In this document: one piece after another, positions 1-7,123 of the stretch
How positions within the stretch are numbered: the first letter of the stretch is position 1
How the letters are laid out: every line of letters starts with the position of its first letter
From: an uncultured Gemmiger sp.
GTDB taxonomy: Bacteria > Bacillota > Clostridia > Oscillospirales > Ruminococcaceae
DNA length: 37,222 bases
Direction of reading: 5' to 3'
Assembly (NCBI GenBank): GCA_944388245.1
Contig: CALXIA010000022.1
Coordinates: 1-37,222 of the forward strand
Position numbers and translations under genes: made by a program
The notes under the pieces: generated by a model
The model's database searches: none
What the model was told of the DNA's origin: nothing
The model's input: only the letters and a program-made list of their open reading frames with translations

Positions 1-833
1 ATATCGCTCATCACGTCGCCGTCGTAGTTCTTGCAGGCCCAGATGAAGCCGCCCTCGCTGCGGATGACCCGGGCCACCGCATCGTCGATCAGGGTGTAGA
101 AATACTCGATGCCGGCCGCCTCGAACTTTTCCTTGTACTCGGCGTCGTAGATCTCCTGGAAAATATCCTTGAAGGTGTGGTCGTACTGCTTGCTGATGGT
201 GTCCTTGGTGGCAAACCACAGGTCCTGCCCAGCGTCCAGGGCAAAGTTGAAGCAGCTGCGGGCGAAGCTGGCAATGGAGGTATCCTTGTTGTACTGGGCC
301 TGCAGCACGCCCGGGCACTCAAAGTCGTAGACCGGCAGCCGGGTCTCCTTGCCGTCGGCCGCGGTGTAGACCAGTTCGGCCTTGCCGGGGCCGGGCACCC
401 GCAGTTCGGTGCCCTTGTACACGTCGCCGTAGGCGTGACGGGCAATGGTGATGGGCTTTTTCCAGTTTTTGACCACCGGCTTAATGCAGCTGATCACGAT
501 GGGGGTGCGGAACACGGTGCCGTCCAGCACGGCACGGATGGTGCCGTTGGGGCTCTTCCACATCTCGTGCAGCTTGTATTCCTCCACCCGCTGGGCGTTG
601 GGGGTGATGGTGGCGCACTTGACCGCCACGCCGTACTTCTTGTTGGCCAGCGCCGCGTCCATGGTCACCTGGTCGCCGGTGGCGTCCCGGTTGGGCAGGC
701 CCAGGTCATAGTACTCGCAGTTCAGCGCCACGAACGGCTCCAGAAGATCCTCCTTGATCATCTTCCAGAGCACGCGGGTCATCTCGTCGCCGTCCATCTC
801 CACCAGAGGGGTGGTCATCTTGATCTTTTCCAT
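1..833 (-). CDS. icd: NADP-dependent isocitrate dehydrogenase, 5' part (runs off the window)
   Basis: Oxidative decarboxylation of isocitrate to 2-oxoglutarate in the cytosol, supplying 2-oxoglutarate and NADPH. The minus-strand reading starts [18 protein letters not shown] and shows hallmarks of the eukaryote-like homodimeric family: [27 protein letters not shown], the substrate-binding block [17 protein letters not shown], and [15 protein letters not shown] at the window edge. About 277 residues are present; the family is about 400, so the C-terminal third is missing only because the window ends. The ATG at 831-833 follows an AGGCGAT ribosome binding site. It lies 52 bp downstream of the cation transporter gene on the same strand, so read-through is possible. 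Family assignment is secure; cofactor preference is inferred from the family. Confidence 0.96.
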   Translation of the reverse strand, partial: MEKIKMTTPLVEMDGDEMTRVLWKMIKEDLLEPFVALNCEYYDLGLPNRDATGDQVTMDAALANKKYGVAVKCATITPNAQRVEEYKLHEMWKSPNGTIRAVLDGTVFRTPIVISCIKPVVKNWKKPITIARHAYGDVYKGTELRVPGPGKAELVYTAADGKETRLPVYDFECPGVLQAQYNKDTSIASFARSCFNFALDAGQDLWFATKDTISKQYDHTFKDIFQEIYDAEYKEKFEAAGIEYFYTLIDDAVARVIRSEGGFIWACKNYDGDVMSD

Positions 834-885
834 GGGGATCGCCTCGCTTTTCTATAGTATCACGGCCGCCCGGCCGCGGGGATGC

Positions 886-2076
886 TCAGGATTCCGCCGT
901 GTGGGGAATGGCCGCGAAGCCGTGCTCCACCGTGATCACGCAGCGGTAGTCAGGATACTGCCGGCTCACCCGCTCCGCGATAGCCTGGCGCAGCTGGGCA
1001 TCGCTCATGCGGAACTGGGGCGGGGCCACACAGTCAAAAATCGCATTGGTGTGGGTGGTGCCGGGCACCATCCGCAGATCGTGAATGGTCAGGGAGGGGT
1101 CGATCTCCAGCACCTGTTCCGCCAGCCAGTGGCGGAAATCCCCCACCGCCTCGTCGCTGGTCACGATCGGGTCAAAGTGGATCACCACGTTGATGTGGTC
1201 GTGCTCCAGAAAATCCCGTTCGATGTTGTCGATCAGGTCATGGCTGGCCATCACATCCCCCTCGGCCGCCATCTCCACATGCATGCTGGCAAACCGGCGC
1301 CCGGGGCCGTAATCGTGCACCATCAGATCGTGCACCCCCAGCACGCCGGGGTAGCTCATGACCTTGTCGTGAATGTGCTGCACCAGCGCCTCGTCCGGGG
1401 CCTCGCCCAGCAGGGGGGACAGGGTATCCTGAATGATGCCCACCCCGCTGTACAGGATGAACGCCGCCACCCCCAGGCCCATCCAGCCGTCCACCGGCAG
1501 GCCGGTGAACCGTTCCAGCACCCCGGCGGCCAGCACCGCGGCGGTGCTGATCACGTCGTTGCGGCTGTCGGCCGCGGTGGCGATCAGGGTGGAGGACTGG
1601 ATCTTGCGCCCGATCCGGGCGTTAAAGACGCTCATCCACAGCTTCATCAGGATGGAGGCCACCAGCACACAGAGGGTGAGCAGGCCGAACTCCACCGGTT
1701 CGGGGTGCAGGATCTTGGAAACGCTGCTCTTGGCCAGCTCCACCCCGATCAGCAGGATCATCACCGCCACGCCCAGGCCGGCCAGATATTCGTACCGGGC
1801 GTGGCCGAAAGGATGCTCCTTGTCGGCGGGGCGGCTGCCCAGCCGGAAGCCCAGCAGGCTGATCACGTTGGAGGACGCGTCGGACAGGTTGTTGACCGCG
1901 TCGGCGGTGACAGCCAGGCTGCCGAACAGCAGGCCCGCGGTGAATTTCCCCGCGCAGAGCAGCAGGTTGCAGACGATGCCCACCATCCCGGCCAGGTTGC
2001 CGTAGGCGGTGCGGACAGCCTCGCTGCGGGTATTCTCCGGGTCCCGGATAAAGAGCCGGATCAACAGATCGGTCAC
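886..2076 (-). CDS. Cation diffusion facilitator family transporter
   Basis: Inner-membrane divalent cation/proton antiporter of the CDF family, 396 aa. The N-terminal half has hydrophobic segments typical of the six-helix CDF core. The metal-site helix carries TADAVNNLSDASSN and is followed by the conserved EHPFGHARYEYLAG loop; a later helix has TAADSRNDVIST. Acidic residues rather than His in these helices resemble Mn/Fe-type CDF members, so manganese or iron is the better guess than zinc, but this is inference. The C-terminal cytosolic dimerisation domain includes HDLMVHDYGPGRRFASMHVEM. The start is GTG (complement of 2074-2076) with GAGGCG six bases upstream. A TATAAT -10 lies at 2133-2138, downstream of the purA terminator, giving it an independent transcript. 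No metal riboswitch was recognised in the leader. Confidence 0.93.
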   Translation of the reverse strand: MTDLLIRLFIRDPENTRSEAVRTAYGNLAGMVGIVCNLLLCAGKFTAGLLFGSLAVTADAVNNLSDASSNVISLLGFRLGSRPADKEHPFGHARYEYLAGLGVAVMILLIGVELAKSSVSKILHPEPVEFGLLTLCVLVASILMKLWMSVFNARIGRKIQSSTLIATAADSRNDVISTAAVLAAGVLERFTGLPVDGWMGLGVAAFILYSGVGIIQDTLSPLLGEAPDEALVQHIHDKVMSYPGVLGVHDLMVHDYGPGRRFASMHVEMAAEGDVMASHDLIDNIERDFLEHDHINVVIHFDPIVTSDEAVGDFRHWLAEQVLEIDPSLTIHDLRMVPGTTHTNAIFDCVAPPQFRMSDAQLRQAIAERVSRQYPDYRCVITVEHGFAAIPHTAES

Positions 2077-2132
2077 AAAAAACGCCTCACTTTTCGCGGG
2101 TCTTTTTCGATGCAGCGAAAAAAACCGTGTTT

Positions 2133-2138
2133 ATTATA
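2133..2138 (-). promoter_or_regulatory. Candidate -10 box for the CDF transporter
   Basis: TATAAT on the minus strand between the purA terminator and the transporter start. No convincing -35 is present at 16-18 bp spacing, so the promoter may be weak or activated. Confidence 0.4.
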
Positions 2139-2205
2139 CCATAGATCCGCCCGGCGCGCTACCGGGCAGGCCGAATTTCGGCCCGCGGCACCCCGCCGGG
2201 AACGG

Positions 2206-2233
2206 CAAAAGCCGCCGGCGAAAGGCCGGCGGC
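2206..2233 (-). terminator. Rho-independent terminator of purA
   Basis: Perfect 9-bp stem GCCGCCGGC/GCCGGCGGC with a GAAAG loop. On the minus strand it is followed by TTTTGCCGTT. It sits just after the purA stop. Confidence 0.8.
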
Positions 2234-2259
2234 CGAAACCGCGCAGAACAAAACAGGGA

Positions 2260-3540
2260 TCAGCGGCGGATGCAGGCGTCCCGATCGGGGCCCACCGAGA
2301 TGTAGGCCACCCGGCAGCCCACCGCCTTTTCCACCCAGAGCACATAGTCCCGGGCCTGCTGGGGCAGTTCGTCCCAGCTGCGGCAGCCGGAGATGTCGCA
2401 GTGCCAGCCGGGCAGGTATTCCACCACCGGCTGGGCGCTGTCCAGCGCCTCGCCCATGGGGAACCGGTCGGTGCGCTGGCCGCGCACCTCATAGGCGGCC
2501 ACCACCGGGATTTTTTCCATATAGCCCAGCACGTCCAGCAGGGTCAGGGCCAGTTCGTCCGCGCCCTGGCAGTACACGCCGTACCGGCTGGCCACCGCGT
2601 CAAAGGGGCCCACCCGGCGGGGACGGCCGGTGGCCGCGCCGTACTCATGGCCGGCCTCCCGCAGCCGATCCTTCTCCTCCTCGGTCATAGCCAGTTCGGC
2701 GGCGAAGGGGCCCTCGCCCACGCAGGAGGAGTAGGCCTTCATGATGCCGATGGACTTATCCAGCTTGTGGCCGGGGATGCCCGCGCCGATGGGGGCGTAG
2801 GCGCCGATCACATTGGAGGAACTGGTATAGGGGTAGATGCCGAAATCGATATCCCGCAGCGCGCCCAGCTGGGCCTCGAACAAAATCTTCTTGCCCTCGT
2901 CGTCGGCCTTGGCCAGGTAGGCGCCCGCGTCGCAGATGTAGGGGGCGAACACCCGGGCAAAGTGCTCCAGCTGGCCCCAGATCTGCTCCAGCTGGAGGGG
3001 CTCCACCCCGTACATGCCCACCAGTTCAGCGCTCTTCCACTCCACAATGGTGGCCAGCCGGTTTTTCAGCGCGGCGTCCAGGTGCAGCAGATCGCCCATC
3101 CGCAGGGTCTTTTTCATGTACTTGTCGCCGTACACATAGGCGATGCCCCGGCGGGTGCTGCCGAACTTGGCCGCGCCCAGCCGGTCCTCCTCCAGGCCGT
3201 CCTGCAGCACATGGTAGGGCATGCAGATGGTGGCCCGGTCGCTGATGCGCAGATGGGCGGGGGCGATCTCCACGCCCTTTTCCCGCAGGGAGGCGATCTC
3301 CTTCTCCAGATGGGCCGGGTCGATGACCATGCCGTTGCCCATGACGCAGACGACCTCCGGGCGCAGGATGCCGGAGGGCAGCAGGTTCAAAACGAACTTG
3401 CCCCGGGGATTGACCACGGTGTGCCCGGCGTTGTTGCCGCCCTGATAGCGCACCACAATATCGTATTCCTGGCTGAGCAGGTCCACCATGCGGCCCTTGC
3501 CCTCGTCGCCCCAGTTGATGCCGGTGATCGCTGTAAGCAT
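2260..3540 (-). CDS. purA: Adenylosuccinate synthetase
   Basis: GTP-dependent condensation of IMP and aspartate to adenylosuccinate, the first committed step from IMP to AMP, in the cytosol. The 426-aa product is full length for the family. It begins MLTAITGINWGDEGKGRMVD with the GDEGKG phosphate loop, then GGNNAGHTV, the LLPSGIL region, the TRRGI segment, and the ATGRPRRVGPFDA block near the nucleotide/IMP site. The start was chosen at the ATG complement of 3538-3540, which has GAGGGG eight bases upstream; an in-frame ATG six codons further up would place the ribosome binding site inside the gene. Promoter at 3611-3640 and terminator at 2206-2233 make it monocistronic. Confidence 0.97.
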   Translation of the reverse strand: MLTAITGINWGDEGKGRMVDLLSQEYDIVVRYQGGNNAGHTVVNPRGKFVLNLLPSGILRPEVVCVMGNGMVIDPAHLEKEIASLREKGVEIAPAHLRISDRATICMPYHVLQDGLEEDRLGAAKFGSTRRGIAYVYGDKYMKKTLRMGDLLHLDAALKNRLATIVEWKSAELVGMYGVEPLQLEQIWGQLEHFARVFAPYICDAGAYLAKADDEGKKILFEAQLGALRDIDFGIYPYTSSSNVIGAYAPIGAGIPGHKLDKSIGIMKAYSSCVGEGPFAAELAMTEEEKDRLREAGHEYGAATGRPRRVGPFDAVASRYGVYCQGADELALTLLDVLGYMEKIPVVAAYEVRGQRTDRFPMGEALDSAQPVVEYLPGWHCDISGCRSWDELPQQARDYVLWVEKAVGCRVAYISVGPDRDACIRR

Positions 3541-3610
3541 AATGTTTCCCCTCTTCATTTGGCGGGCCGGTCCTGCGGCGGAACGGCCGGTGGATTCACG
3601 AACAAGTCTT

Positions 3611-3640
3611 AGTATACTCCCCCGCGGCGCGGGATTGCAA
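3611..3640 (-). promoter_or_regulatory. Promoter of purA
   Basis: Minus-strand TTGCAA (3635-3640), 18-bp spacer, TATACT (3611-3616), about 70 bp upstream of the start codon. No PurR box or purine riboswitch is recognisable in the short leader. Confidence 0.7.
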
Positions 3641-3652
3641 GCGCTCTGCCGC

Positions 3653-3678
3653 AAAAAAGCGCCCCGCCGCCGGCGGGG
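3653..3678 (-). terminator. Terminator of the DUF896 gene
   Basis: Stem CCCCGCC/GGCGGGG with a 3-base loop. On the minus strand it is followed by GCGCTTTTTT. It lies directly after the DUF896 stop codon and before the purA promoter. Confidence 0.8.
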
Positions 3679-3688
3679 AGGACGGGCT

Positions 3689-3901
3689 TCAGCCGCGGGT
3701 GTGGCGGCGCACCGGATGGCGGGTGCCGTCCGGCTCCACGATGGTGGTATTCTCCAGCTGGCTGACAAGGCTGCCCTTGATCGCCTGCAGATACGCCTGC
3801 CGCAGCGCGGCCTGCTCGGCCTTTTCCTCCTCGGTAAGCCCTTCGGGGGTGCGGCTCTTGCGGGCCAGTTCGTTGATGCGTGCGATCTGCTGCTGATCCA
3901 T
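3689..3901 (-). CDS. DUF896 (YnzC-like) small cytosolic protein
   Basis: A 70-aa protein starting MDQQQIARINELARKSRTPE, with TEEEKAEQAALRQAYL and a C-terminal half reading GSLVSQLENTTIVEPDGT. This matches the DUF896 family (Bacillus YnzC), short two-helix proteins of unknown biochemical role. The N-terminal part is helical; the C-terminus is basic (PVRRHTRG). The ATG at 3899-3901 has a perfect AGGAGG seven bases upstream, so the longer in-frame extension is rejected. It has its own promoter at 3948-3976 and its own terminator, so it is monocistronic. Homologues are often single genes in Firmicutes; no functional inference can be drawn from the neighbours. Confidence 0.9.
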   Translation of the reverse strand: MDQQQIARINELARKSRTPEGLTEEEKAEQAALRQAYLQAIKGSLVSQLENTTIVEPDGTRHPVRRHTRG

Positions 3902-3947
3902 AGTCGGTCCTCCTGACAGCGCGGGATCATGCCGCGCATACAAATTT

Positions 3948-3976
3948 ATTATACCCTGCCCGCCGCCCCCGCGCAA
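3948..3976 (-). promoter_or_regulatory. Promoter of the DUF896 gene
   Basis: Minus strand TTGCGC (3971-3976), 17-bp spacer, perfect TATAAT (3948-3953), about 45 bp before the start codon. Confidence 0.75.
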
Positions 3977-4020
3977 GCCCTTTTCCCCGCGTTTTCGCGG
4001 CTTTTCCCGGGCAATGGGCA

Positions 4021-4057
4021 CAGAGAAAGCCCGCCGGCTTGCGGCGGGCTTTCTCTG
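4021..4057. terminator. Strong bidirectional hairpin/terminator
   Basis: A 15-bp perfect stem, CAGAGAAAGCCCGCC paired with GGCGGGCTTTCTCTG, loop GGCTTGC. Either strand gives a GC stem followed by TTTCTCT. No annotated gene ends here on either strand, so it may end a minus-strand RNA arising from 4058-4260 or insulate the DUF896 promoter. Confidence 0.6.
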
Positions 4058-4260
4058 ACATTTTGCGTTTACAGACAGGAAAGGGAATTTTTTGCAATCA
4101 TCCATCTATATGAACTCCCCGCTTGGAGGGAGGAGCGTTGGTCTGACCCGCCCGGCCCCGGCAGGGGGCCTGGCATGGGCGGGTGTCAGTAGCGCCTTTC
4201 GCGGGAGTATTCCCCCGCGGCGGCCGGAGTATGATTCGCCGCTTTGGCGGCGTTTTCGTT
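4058..4260 (+). other. Structured gene-free region with its own terminator, possible small RNA
   Basis: No convincing reading frame is present here. On the plus strand the RNA can fold into a long arm, GACCCGCCC (near 4143) with GGGCGGGTGTC (near 4178), enclosing GGCCCC-GGCA-GGGGGCC. A second hairpin is CGCGGG/CCCGCG at about 4199-4218. It ends in an intrinsic terminator (4237-4260: CGCCGC, TTTG loop, GCGGCG, TTTTCGTT). It lies upstream of queH but before the queH -10, so it looks like a separate transcript or a leader with an internal terminator. I cannot match it to 6S, SRP RNA, RNase P or a preQ1 riboswitch by eye. Confidence 0.35.
4237..4260 (+). terminator. Plus-strand intrinsic terminator upstream of queH
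   Basis: Stem CGCCGC/GCGGCG, loop TTTG, followed by TTTTCGTT. There is no plus-strand gene upstream within the window, so it either ends a small RNA or attenuates queH. Confidence 0.55.
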
Positions 4261-4336
4261 TCCGATGGTTATAGAATACCCCAAAGATATGAGCAATTTG
4301 TGTTGCGACTATAAAGCATTTGCAAACAAAGTGTGG

Positions 4337-4342
4337 TACAAT
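4337..4342 (+). promoter_or_regulatory. Weak -10 candidate for queH
   Basis: TACAAT 31 bp before the queH start. The nearby TTGCAA and TTGCGA are not at proper spacing, so this is tentative. Confidence 0.3.
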
Positions 4343-4372
4343 GGTAAAATCGAGACAAGGAGGGGATGTTTC

Positions 4373-4993
4373 ATGCAGCCCAAACCCAATCACGACCGGG
4401 AGATGCAGAACTGCCTGGCGGCGCTGGACGCCGGCGCCCGGCCCCGGCTGCTGCTGCACGCCTGCTGCGGGCCCTGTTCCAGCGCGGTGCTGGAACGGCT
4501 GTGCCAGCGCTTCGCAGTGACGGTGCTCTACTACAACCCGAATATCTGGCCCGCCGCCGAGCACGACCGCCGGCGGGAGGAACTGGCCCGGTTCTTGCGT
4601 CAGTGCGGCTGCGGGGCCGAACTGGTGACGCCGCCCTACGCGCCGGAGGAGTTTTACGGCGCGGTACAGGGGCTGGAATCGGAGCCGGAGCGGGGCGGCC
4701 GGTGCACGGTGTGCTACCGGCTGCGGATGGAGCAGGCGGCCCGGTACGCGGCGCAGCACGGGTTTGACTGGTTCTGCACCACCCTGTCCATCAGCCCCCA
4801 CAAGGACGCGGAGCGGATCAATCAAATCGGCCGGGAGCTGGAGGCGCAGTACGGGGTGCGGCATCTGCCCAACGACTTCAAGAAGCGGGGCGGCTACCAG
4901 CGCAGCCTGGAATTGAGCGCCGAGTACGGCCTGTACCGGCAGGACTACTGCGGCTGTGAGTTCAGCGCCCGGCGGGCGGAAAAAGCAGAATAA
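4373..4993 (+). CDS. queH: Epoxyqueuosine reductase QueH
   Basis: Last step of queuosine tRNA modification, reduction of epoxyqueuosine to queuosine in tRNA, by the non-cobalamin iron/iron-sulfur enzyme QueH (formerly DUF208). The 206-aa protein has the N-terminal LLLHACCGPCSSAVL motif (Cys31, Cys32, Cys35), YYNPNIWP, the paired-Cys block RCTVCYRLRMEQAA, TTLSISPHKD, and the C-terminal DYCGCEFS, all expected for the family. ATG 4373-4375 follows AAGGAGGGG, which fixes the start. It stands alone, with an intrinsic terminator immediately after the stop. The other queuosine genes are not in the window, so this may be a salvage-type arrangement, but that cannot be decided here. Confidence 0.95.
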   Translation: MQPKPNHDREMQNCLAALDAGARPRLLLHACCGPCSSAVLERLCQRFAVTVLYYNPNIWPAAEHDRRREELARFLRQCGCGAELVTPPYAPEEFYGAVQGLESEPERGGRCTVCYRLRMEQAARYAAQHGFDWFCTTLSISPHKDAERINQIGRELEAQYGVRHLPNDFKKRGGYQRSLELSAEYGLYRQDYCGCEFSARRAEKAE

Positions 4994-4995
4994 GC

Positions 4996-5034
4996 AAAAC
5001 CCGGCGGGAGGCAAGACTTCCCGCCGGGTTTTTC
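4996..5034 (+). terminator. Terminator of queH
   Basis: Stem CCCGGCGGGA/TCCCGCCGGG followed by TTTTTC, three bases after the stop codon. Confidence 0.85.
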
Positions 5035-5158
5035 TTGCGCGTTTTTCGTCTCACGGGGCCGCAGCAGTTCCCAAGCCGCCCCGGCAATGAACCAGAGCCC
5101 CCGGGCCAGGGCCAGCAGAAACGGGGCGGTTTGTCACGCAAAGAGCCTTTGCGCGCCG

Positions 5159-5788
5159 TTATTTCAGCTCGCGCCAGAAACGCGCCATGGTCCCGCAGCC
5201 CGCCGCCAGCCAGGCCAGCAGAGACAGCCCGTCGAACGCCAGGGCGGGATAGGGCAAGGGATAGAAGGACGCGGCATGGGTCAGCACCAGCTGCAGCGGG
5301 AAGAAGGCCCCCATCCAGACGGCCGCCACGTAAAACCGGGCCCGCTTGTTTCGGCCCGCCGGGTCCTGCGGGCCCAGGACCCGCCAGATCATTTCAAATC
5401 CGCCCGCCGCCAGAACGCTCAGCAGCGTCCCCGCCAGGCAGAGCACATCCGACTGAAAACGGACCGCGTTGATCAGCTGAAGCACCAGCGCCGCGGCGCT
5501 GAGGGTCACCGCCCCCGCAAAGGCCGCGTTCAGGTACACCGGCGCGTTTTCGATCGTTCCGCCGACCTGTCCCGGCGCCTGGGGGGTCTCGTATTCCTCG
5601 TACAACAGATAGTCGGTGGTCACCCCGAACAGCCGGCTCAACCCCAGGATGTTGGGCGCGTCGGGAAAGGCCGAGCCCATCTCCCACCGGGAGACCGCCT
5701 GCCGGGACACCCCCAGTTTGTCCGCCAGTTCTTCCTGGGACAGGCCCGCCTTTTTGCGCAGGGCCAGAATCTTTTCCGCCATGGTCAT
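5159..5788 (-). CDS. XRE-family HTH regulator with C-terminal membrane segments
   Basis: A 209-aa protein. Residues 3-60 form a Cro/CI-type helix-turn-helix (KILALRKKAGLSQEELADKL, then GVSRQAVSRWEMGSAFPD and LSRLFGVTTDYLL). The rest holds about four hydrophobic segments (about residues 85-110, 115-140, 150-172, 178-200), so the DNA-binding domain would be anchored at the cytoplasmic face. Such Firmicute XRE-membrane proteins often sit next to transporters they regulate, but none is adjacent here. ATG complement of 5786-5788 has AGGAGG 11 bases upstream; MAEK two codons later is an alternative. The target is unknown. The sequence past its stop keeps a hydrophobic reading in another frame (see findings). 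Confidence 0.88.
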   Translation of the reverse strand: MTMAEKILALRKKAGLSQEELADKLGVSRQAVSRWEMGSAFPDAPNILGLSRLFGVTTDYLLYEEYETPQAPGQVGGTIENAPVYLNAAFAGAVTLSAAALVLQLINAVRFQSDVLCLAGTLLSVLAAGGFEMIWRVLGPQDPAGRNKRARFYVAAVWMGAFFPLQLVLTHAASFYPLPYPALAFDGLSLLAWLAAGCGTMARFWRELK

Positions 5789-5955
5789 CTTGCTGCAAAC
5801 CTCCTGTGTTTGGATCGCTCTCAGGATACCATACCCCGCCGGGCAGCGCCACCACATCGGGTTCGCAATCCCGCAACCCAACGTAACATCGGCGTTTTTC
5901 GGGCCGATAGGGGGGTCCAAGACCCTCCGAAAGTTCGGCCCGCAAAGTTTTCGGT

Positions 5956-5993
5956 AAAAACGGGGCGCGCCGCCCGAAAAGCAGCGCGCCCCG
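5956..5993 (-). terminator. Terminator of the xpaC-telA-lemA-TPM operon
   Basis: A 10-bp stem CGGGGCGCGC/GCGCGCCCCG; the minus strand then reads TTTTT. It is the last of three hairpins downstream of the TPM gene. Confidence 0.75.
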
Positions 5994-6011
5994 TGAGGAT
6001 TTGTCTTTCCC

Positions 6012-6076
6012 GCGGGCCGGAGGATTCCGGCCCGCTGTTTGCGGGGGGTATGGGGGGAATGCTTCATTCCCCCCAT
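6012..6076 (-). other. Two further hairpins after the TPM stop
   Basis: 6050-6076 is a 12-bp perfect stem (ATGGGGGGAATG/CATTCCCCCCAT, loop CTT). 6012-6035 is a 10-bp stem (GCGGGCCGGA/TCCGGCCCGC, loop GGAT). Neither has a U-tract. Together with the terminator at 5956-5993 they form a three-hairpin 3' region that may stabilise the mRNA. Confidence 0.6.
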
Positions 6077-6085
6077 ATTGGCCCG

Positions 6086-7123
6086 TCAGCGCCCGCGTCC
6101 CGCGCCGCCACCCCGGGTAAAGCCGCCGCCACCCGAAGACCGGCCGCCGAAACCGCCGCCAAAGGAGCGGCCGCCCCCAAAGGAGGACCGGCCCGCGCCG
6201 CCGCCCCGGGTGAAGCCGCCACCACCCGAGGACCGGCCGCCAAAGCCGCCGAAACCGCCGCCGAAGCCGCCGCCCCGGGGAGGCCGGGGTGGCCGCGGTC
6301 CGCCGCCCCAGCCGCCGTAGGGCGGACGAGGGGGACGGGGCGGGCGGGGCGGACGGGGTCCGCCGCCCCAGAACCACCAGCCGGGCCGGTAGACCCGCCG
6401 CCGGGGGATAAAGGCCGATACAACCACCGCCACCAGGATCAGCCCCACCACCAGCAGAAGCAGAATGGTGTTGGCCGCGAAGCCCAGGATGGTGGCCGCC
6501 GGGGTGGACACCCGCCCGGCGGGCGCGCGCCCGCCGGAGGGCTGGGCCGTCACGCTGCCGCCGGTCGCCTGCACCTGGCTGGCGCTGCGATTCACCCCGA
6601 AGGAGGCGGCCAGCTCGTCGTAGAGGGCCGCCGCCGTGGCGCGCACCCCCGCGTCGTAGTTGCCCACCGCGAAATCCGGTTCCAGATACTGGTTCAGGAT
6701 GCGGCTGATGCTGCTGGTGGGCAGCCGGGTCTCAAGCCCCGCCCCCTGCACGCACCAGTAATCCTCCGCGCCCACCACCAGCAGAAGCAGCACGCCCCGG
6801 TTGGTGCCCTCGTTGCCGATCTGCCAGTCGTTGAACAGATCGTAGGCGAAGTCCTCGGTGGACTTGTTGCCGGTGAAGCCCACCGTCACCACCACCAGGT
6901 CGCACTCCTCCACGTTGTGGTAGAGATCGTCCCCCAGCGCGGCCAGCCAGGCCTTGGTGTCGGCGCTGAGCACACCCGCCTCGTCGGTGACGTACCAGGC
7001 GTCGGAGGGGGTCACATCCGCCCGGGAATAGTCGATCTCATGGGAACAGCCCGCCAGCGTCCCGGCCAGCAGCGCCACCGCCAGTATCAGGGCCGCCAGC
7101 CGGCCCAGGGTCCTCTTTTTCAT
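6086..7123 (-). CDS. TPM-domain lipoprotein with glycine/arginine-rich tail
   Basis: A 345-aa surface protein. The signal peptide ends in the lipobox LAGC (Cys26). Residues 40-190 form a TPM (YgcG/DUF477) domain (VTDEAGVLSADTKAWLAAL, NRGVLLLLVVGAEDYW). A membrane segment at about 210-240 (ILGFAANTILLLLVVGLIL) is followed by a basic RRR stop and a 100-residue low-complexity tail rich in Gly, Arg, Pro and Phe, with PRPPRPP repeats and two copies of GGRSSGGGGFTRGGGAGR. TPM proteins with a Gly-rich tail are common partners of LemA, as here: the start overlaps the lemA-like stop by 4 bases (ATGA). The TPM fold has been linked to phosphatase activity and photosystem repair in plants; the bacterial role is unclear. 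Last gene of the operon. Confidence 0.9.
   Translation of the reverse strand: MKKRTLGRLAALILAVALLAGTLAGCSHEIDYSRADVTPSDAWYVTDEAGVLSADTKAWLAALGDDLYHNVEECDLVVVTVGFTGNKSTEDFAYDLFNDWQIGNEGTNRGVLLLLVVGAEDYWCVQGAGLETRLPTSSISRILNQYLEPDFAVGNYDAGVRATAAALYDELAASFGVNRSASQVQATGGSVTAQPSGGRAPAGRVSTPAATILGFAANTILLLLVVGLILVAVVVSAFIPRRRVYRPGWWFWGGGPRPPRPPRPPRPPYGGWGGGPRPPRPPRGGGFGGGFGGFGGRSSGGGGFTRGGGAGRSSFGGGRSFGGGFGGRSSGGGGFTRGGGAGRGR
6090..6345 (-). repeat. Imperfect direct repeats coding the Gly/Arg-rich tail
   Basis: Two nearly identical units of about 55 bp encode GGRSSGGGGFTRGGGAGR, one ending the gene (about 6090-6146) and one about 100 bp upstream (about 6192-6246). Between and beyond them are GGFGG and PRPPRPP microrepeats. 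All stay in frame, as expected for a variable-length surface tail. Confidence 0.75.

Noticed and set aside
754-3612. Very long plus-strand open frame opposite the CDF and purA genes
   Set aside because: Composition is His/Gln/Gly/Ala-rich with no domain. It is the antisense shadow caused by strong GC third-position bias in the real minus-strand genes.
4106-5014. Minus-strand frame of about 300 codons opposite queH
   Set aside because: Antisense to a well-supported queH, and it runs through both terminators.
6090-6345. Repeats considered as a CRISPR or non-coding satellite
   Set aside because: Repeats are in frame and code for a Gly/Arg-rich tail; unit length and spacing are irregular.
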